Origin: Candidatus Latescibacterota bacterium
Lineage (GTDB): Bacteria; Eisenbacteria; RBG-16-71-46; SZUA-252
Direction of reading: 5' to 3'
Assembly (NCBI GenBank): GCA_016207265.1
Contig: JACQPZ010000048.1
Coordinates: 1-17,012, forward strand
Length of the DNA stretch: 17,012 nt
The translations under genes and the position numbers were made by a program. This document shows positions 13,361-17,012 of the stretch, in pieces (positions within the stretch are counted from its first letter, which is position 1; every line of letters starts with the position of its first letter). A model generated the notes under the pieces. That model ran no database searches, was not told where the DNA came from, and saw only the letters and a program-made list of their open reading frames with translations.

Positions 13361-14652
13361 AGCAGGTCATCCGCGACAAGCGGGACGGCCGAGCCCTCAC
13401 CCGCGAGTCGATCGCCGCGTGGATCCGCGGCGTGACCGACGGCACGGTCCCCGATTATCAATCGGCGGCCCTCCTCATGGCGATCACCCTCCGGGGCATG
13501 GACCGCGAGGAAACGGTCGCGCTCACCGACGCCATGCTCCACTCGGGCCGCGTGCTGGACTGGAAGGGCCTCGGACCTCCTACGGTGGACAAGCACTCGA
13601 CGGGCGGAGTCGGGGACAAGGTCTCGATCGCGCTCGCGCCGTGGGTCGCCGCGTGCGGCGCCGCCGTGCCGATGATCGCCGGACGCGGGCTCGGCCACAC
13701 GGGCGGAACCGTGGACAAGCTGGAGGCGATCGCGGGTTTCCGCGCGGAGCTTTCGGCCAAGGAGTTCGCCTCTCAGGTGAAGCGGATCGGGGTCGCCATC
13801 GCCGGACAGAGCGCCGACCTCGCTCCCTCGGATCGAACGCTTTACGCGCTTCGGGACATGACCGCGACGATCGAGTCGCGGCCCCTCGTTACGGCCAGCA
13901 TCCTGAGCAAGAAGCTCGCGGCGGGTGCCGCGGGCATCGTCTTCGACGTCAAGTGCGGCCGTGGCGCGTTCATGGAGACACGGGCGGAGGCGGCCTCGCT
14001 GGCGCGCGATCTCGTGTATGTCGCCGAGGCATTCGGCCGGAGGGCCCGCGCGTTGGTCACGGCGATGAACGAGCCCACGGGGCTCGCGATCGGGAACGCG
14101 AGCGAGACCGCGGAGGCCTTATCGGTGCTCCGCGGGGAGGGCCCGCCCGATCTGACGAGCCTCACGCGGCTTCTCGGCTCCGCCATGCTCGTCCTGGCCG
14201 GAGTCGCTGGGGAGCGGCACGAGGGGGACGCAAGGCTCGAGCGGGCGCTGGGCTCCGGCGAGGCCGTGCGCCGCGCCGAGGCGATGATTCAGGCGCAGGG
14301 GGGCGATCCCCGCGTCGTCGCCACGCCGGCCCTTCTCCCCCGCGCGTCCATCGAGACGAAGGTGAGCGTGGATCGCGCGGGCTACGTCTCCGCGATCGAC
14401 TCGCGGTCGCTCGGGCTGCTGCTCGTCGCCATGGGAGGTGGCCGGGAGCGGCGGGAGGATTCCGTGGACCACGCCGTGGGAATCCGGCTGCTTCGAAAGG
14501 TGGGCGCGAGGGTCGAGGCGGGAGGGACCGTGGCGTTGATCGAGGCGCGCCGTGACGCTCCGGACTGGGCCGAAGCCGCGAGGCGGGCGTTCACGATCGC
14601 GGATCATCCGCCTCCGGAAGAGCCGATCCTCATCGAGGATCTGGGCAGCTAG
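13357..14652 (+). CDS. deoA: Pyrimidine-nucleoside (thymidine) phosphorylase
   Basis: Phosphorolyses thymidine and deoxyuridine (and perhaps uridine) to free base and (deoxy)ribose 1-phosphate. The product is 431 residues, the usual length for DeoA/Pdp. The phosphate-binding motif VDKHSTGGVGDKVS spans 77-90 and the signature GRGLGHTGGTVDKLEAI 109-125, with A in place of the usual S just before GRG. LAPSDRTLYALRDMTATIES and SKKLAAGAAGIVFDVKCG also match. GTG 13357 overlaps the deoC stop (GTGA), defining the start; a longer open frame to 12985 is a deoC shadow. Its TAG stop is inside CTAG 14649-14652, shared with the convergent PBP gene. With Cdd upstream it would take deoxycytidine via deoxyuridine to uracil and deoxyribose 1-phosphate; the phosphopentomutase linking to DeoC is not in the window. 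DeoA versus Pdp specificity is not resolved. Confidence 0.92.
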   Translation: MKQVIRDKRDGRALTRESIAAWIRGVTDGTVPDYQSAALLMAITLRGMDREETVALTDAMLHSGRVLDWKGLGPPTVDKHSTGGVGDKVSIALAPWVAACGAAVPMIAGRGLGHTGGTVDKLEAIAGFRAELSAKEFASQVKRIGVAIAGQSADLAPSDRTLYALRDMTATIESRPLVTASILSKKLAAGAAGIVFDVKCGRGAFMETRAEAASLARDLVYVAEAFGRRARALVTAMNEPTGLAIGNASETAEALSVLRGEGPPDLTSLTRLLGSAMLVLAGVAGERHEGDARLERALGSGEAVRRAEAMIQAQGGDPRVVATPALLPRASIETKVSVDRAGYVSAIDSRSLGLLLVAMGGGRERREDSVDHAVGIRLLRKVGARVEAGGTVALIEARRDAPDWAEAARRAFTIADHPPPEEPILIEDLGS

Positions 14653-16760
14653 AGCCGGAGCCGCTCCTCCGGCGGCGCCTCCGTGTCGGTCTCGTGAAAA
14701 TCGCGGGCCTCGGGAGCGGGCTTCGCGGTTCCCGTATGGACGTTGCAGTAGCCCGTCGGCTCGCTCCCCTCGCGGAACAGCTCGATCTCGGTGCTGGGGC
14801 AACCCGGATTCGCGAGCAATCCCGTCTCCGTGCAGATGAGGCGGCTCTCCACTCCGCTCGGCACCGGGAAATCCTGCGCGGGGTGCCCGCTCGTGGCGGC
14901 GATCATGACGTCCACCCAGATGGGGAGCGCCGCGGCGGCTCCCGTCATACGCGGCCCGATCTTCTGCTTGCGGTCGAAGCCCACCCACACGCCGGTCACC
15001 GTGCCGGGAACGAATCCCACAAACCATGCGTCGGTGTAATCGTCCGTGGTTCCGGTCTTGCCCGCGGCGGGCGCGGTGAATCCCAGGGCGCGCGCGGGGG
15101 CGGCGGTCCCCGTCTCGAAGACGCTCTTCATCATGCTTGTCATGGTCAACGCGGTTTCGGGGCTCAACACCTCCTCGGCCGAGGTGCGGGATTGCTCGAG
15201 CACCTTGCCGTTCTTGTCCGCGACCCGGACGATGTAGTAGGGGTTCACGCGCACACCCTGGTCCGCGAAGACGCTGTAGGAGGACGTCAGCTCGAGGAGA
15301 TTCACCTCCGACGTGCCCAGCGCGAGGGAGAGATCCGGCGTGAGGCGGCTCTTGATTCCCATCCGCTTGGCATAGGAGGTAACGACCGACGTCCCGAGCT
15401 TCTGCAAGAGCTTCGCCGCGGGGATGTTCACCGAGTGGGCGAGCGCGTTGCGCAGTGTGACGGGTCCGCGGAACTTCTTGTCGTAGTTCTGGGGCGACCA
15501 GTCCTCGCCGTTTCCGGCTCTGAAGGAGATCGGCGTGTCGAGGATGATGTCGGTCGGAGAAAAGCCGTTGTCGATCGCCGCCGTGTAGATGAACGGCTTG
15601 AACGCGGAGCCCGGCTGGCGCGCCGCCTGGACCGCCCGATTGAAGTTCGAGTCGTTGAAATCGCGCCCGCCGATGAGCGCGAGGATCTGTCCGGTCCCGG
15701 GCTCCAGAGAGACGACCGCCCCCTGGAGGTATTCCGTCTGATTCCGGTCGCGGGCGCTTCCGCCGCCGGCCTTCGCGAGGCTGGCGCGGGTCTTCTTGTA
15801 GAGATTGCGCTGCTCGAGGGCGGTCAGGCGCGACTCGAGCGCCTCCTCGGCCGCGTGCTGGAGATCGATGTCGATCGTCGTATCGATTCGGAGGCCGCCT
15901 TCGTAGAGCTGGTTTGATCCGTATCGCTCGTCGATGTACTGGCGGACCATCTCCATGAAGTACGGCGCCTCCTGGGCGTTGTAGCGGGTCTTCGTGACCC
16001 CCAACGGCTCCTCGCTCGCCGCCTCGTACTGCGCTCTCGTGAGGAATCGGGTCGCGAGCATCTGGGAGAGGACGAGGTTCCGCCTCCGCAGCGCGCGGTC
16101 GGGGTCCCGGCGGGGCGAGTAGTCGCGGGGGTTCCGCGGCAGGCCCGCGAGGAGCGCGCATTCAGAAAGCTGCAGCTCCTGCACGCGCTTCCCGAAGAAC
16201 ACCTTCGCCGCGGCGTCCACGCCATAGGCGCCTTCGCCGAAGTAGATCTGGTTGAAGTACATCTGGAGAATCTCGTCCTTCGTGTACGTCTGCTCGATCC
16301 GGATGGCGAGGACCATCTCCTTCAGCTTGCGCGTGAAGGTCTTCTCGTGCGTGAGGAAGAGATTCCGGGCGAGCTGCTGCGTGATGGTGCTCCCGCCCTG
16401 CTCGGGCCGGCGGGCGATGATGTCGGTTATGAGGGCGCGCACGAGACGGATCGGATCGATTCCCCAGTGCGTGTAGAAGCGGCGGTCCTCGATCGCGAGG
16501 ATCGCCTGGACGAGCGGCTTGGGGATCTCGCGGAGCGGCACGAGGGAGCGGTTTTCCTTGAAGAACTCGTGCACGAGCTTGTCGTTGCGGTCGTAGACGA
16601 GCGTCTTGACCGGAGGCGCGATGGTCTGAAGATTCGCGGGGGACGGAAGATCCTTGCGCAGCCAGTTGGCCACGCCGATGCCCATTCCGATACTGCCGCA
16701 GAGCATGACCACCAGGGCCGCTACGGCGAACTGAGCGATTCGTTTCCAGTGTGCTTTCAC
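14649..16760 (-). CDS. mrcA: Class A penicillin-binding protein (PBP1A type)
   Basis: Bifunctional peptidoglycan synthase in the inner membrane: a glycosyltransferase polymerises lipid II and a transpeptidase cross-links stem peptides. The product is 703 residues. There is a membrane anchor at about 8-34; the GT51 domain has EDRRFYTHWGID (catalytic E91), QGGSTITQQLARNLFL (121-136) and RKLKEMVLAI; the transpeptidase domain has S385-x-x-K388 (SAFK), S443-V-N445 and K568-T-G (KTGTT). All catalytic motifs are present. A C-terminal tail after about 645 has three Cys (ICTETG, NPGCPST, GYCNV), as in some periplasmic PBP extensions. The GTG start at 16760 has GAGG eight bases upstream. It is convergent with deoA, sharing CTAG as both stops. 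It fits the cell-wall theme with alr and SpoIID. Confidence 0.95.
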   Translation of the reverse strand: MKAHWKRIAQFAVAALVVMLCGSIGMGIGVANWLRKDLPSPANLQTIAPPVKTLVYDRNDKLVHEFFKENRSLVPLREIPKPLVQAILAIEDRRFYTHWGIDPIRLVRALITDIIARRPEQGGSTITQQLARNLFLTHEKTFTRKLKEMVLAIRIEQTYTKDEILQMYFNQIYFGEGAYGVDAAAKVFFGKRVQELQLSECALLAGLPRNPRDYSPRRDPDRALRRRNLVLSQMLATRFLTRAQYEAASEEPLGVTKTRYNAQEAPYFMEMVRQYIDERYGSNQLYEGGLRIDTTIDIDLQHAAEEALESRLTALEQRNLYKKTRASLAKAGGGSARDRNQTEYLQGAVVSLEPGTGQILALIGGRDFNDSNFNRAVQAARQPGSAFKPFIYTAAIDNGFSPTDIILDTPISFRAGNGEDWSPQNYDKKFRGPVTLRNALAHSVNIPAAKLLQKLGTSVVTSYAKRMGIKSRLTPDLSLALGTSEVNLLELTSSYSVFADQGVRVNPYYIVRVADKNGKVLEQSRTSAEEVLSPETALTMTSMMKSVFETGTAAPARALGFTAPAAGKTGTTDDYTDAWFVGFVPGTVTGVWVGFDRKQKIGPRMTGAAAALPIWVDVMIAATSGHPAQDFPVPSGVESRLICTETGLLANPGCPSTEIELFREGSEPTGYCNVHTGTAKPAPEARDFHETDTEAPPEERLRL

Positions 16761-16802
16761 GGATGAAACCTCGCCGTTCCGGGAAGGTCGCTCCCAGGAC
16801 CA

Positions 16803-16831
16803 ACGCTAGGTAAGGCCCCCGGGAGGGTCAA
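16803..16831 (-). promoter_or_regulatory. Probable promoter of the PBP1A gene
   Basis: On the minus strand TTGACC (16826-16831), a 17-base spacer and TAGCGT (16803-16808). The good -35, ideal spacing and TAnnnT -10 predict a start near 16796 and a leader of about 36 bases before the GTG. Confidence 0.5.
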
Positions 16832-16901
16832 GCTCCAATTGCCGGCGGCCGCGGTCGTCCGTCGGGCGCCGGGCCGCTCGCCGAGACGCGCCTCGCGCGG
16901 C

Positions 16902-16932
16902 GGCCTTCCTCGGGGCCTTCCGCGGGGCCTTC
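16902..16932. repeat. Three 12-base tandem repeats upstream of the last gene
   Basis: GGCCTTC occurs at 16902, 16914 and 16926, exactly 12 bases apart. The first two units match over 11 of 12 bases (GGCCTTCCTCGG, GGCCTTCCGCGG); the third keeps only the GGCCTTC core. The array ends 23 bases before ATG 16956 and could be a regulator-binding array or simple GC-rich drift. Confidence 0.55.
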
Positions 16933-16955
16933 AAACTTGATACCCTGCGCCGCAC

Positions 16956-17012
16956 ATGGCCGCAAGACCCGCCACGTCCGAAGTCGAGCGCCAGCTCGCG
17001 ATCATCCGATCC
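16956..17012 (+). CDS. Start of an unidentified gene (3' truncated by window)
   Basis: An open frame from ATG 16956 to the last base gives 19 residues, MAARPATSEVERQLAIIRS. It is too short to assign. The charged helix VERQLAIIRS would suit the first helix of a DNA-binding regulator (for example a WYL/PafC-like protein), but this is a guess. It is divergent from the PBP1A gene, 195 bases away, which supports a gene start here. There is no clear ribosome site. TACCCT at 16941-16946 would place a -10-like element so close to the ATG that the message could be leaderless. Confidence 0.4.
   Translation, partial: MAARPATSEVERQLAIIRS

Noticed and set aside
14119..16161. 680-codon minus-strand open frame
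   Set aside because: Alternative frame of the PBP1A gene extending opposite deoA; Arg/Gly/Pro-rich without domains.

Overview
The window looks like a stretch of chromosome from a GC-rich, Gram-negative-type bacterium with a lipoprotein-bearing envelope and a bifunctional class A PBP. The gene set (SpoIID/LytB homologue without visible sporulation genes, DUF1844, two-domain MazG, agmatinase, RlmI-type methyltransferase) and the abundant GTG/TTG starts would fit uncultured lineages such as Eisenbacteria, Acidobacteriota, Gemmatimonadota or Myxococcota. This placement is inference; no marker here fixes the phylum. No mobile element, CRISPR array or rRNA is seen, and no gene-free stretch exceeds about 240 bases.

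Region 1 (1-1086, plus): 3' part of a SpoIID/LytB-domain gene whose start lies off the window.

Region 2 (1220-6508, all minus strand; read right to left): ECF sigma factor, membrane anti-sigma factor (GTGA overlap), a small secreted protein of unknown function, a large DUF255 thioredoxin-like probable lipoprotein (1-base gap), a SEC-C/transmembrane/His-repeat protein, and a TlpA-like thioredoxin-fold protein broken by a one-base frameshift in a C7 run. The co-orientation, tight spacing and shared thiol/metal-binding chemistry suggest an envelope redox or metal-stress regulon controlled by the sigma/anti-sigma pair. This is the best candidate for an undescribed system. Its DNA also looks less GC-rich by eye than the flanks.

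Region 3 (6748-9857, plus): tRNA-Asp(GTC), a tiny protein with an almost purely Asp/Glu tail, agmatinase, RlmI-like 23S rRNA methyltransferase and a DUF1844 protein (ATGA overlap).

Region 4 (9854-10672, minus): MazG, convergent with DUF1844 and sharing a CTAG palindrome as both stop codons.

Region 5 (10775-14652, plus): alanine racemase, a stand-alone UvrD/PcrA-type Tudor-like domain protein, cytidine deaminase, deoxyribose-phosphate aldolase and pyrimidine-nucleoside phosphorylase. These form a compact operon; the last three are consecutive steps of pyrimidine deoxynucleoside breakdown (deamination, phosphorolysis, aldol cleavage after phosphopentomutase). deoC appears to start at CTG, coupled to the cdd stop.

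Region 6 (14649-16760, minus): class A penicillin-binding protein (PBP1A type), again convergent and sharing a CTAG stop overlap with deoA. Upstream lies a divergent intergenic region with three 12-bp tandem repeats ahead of the first codons of an unidentified plus-strand gene that runs off the window.
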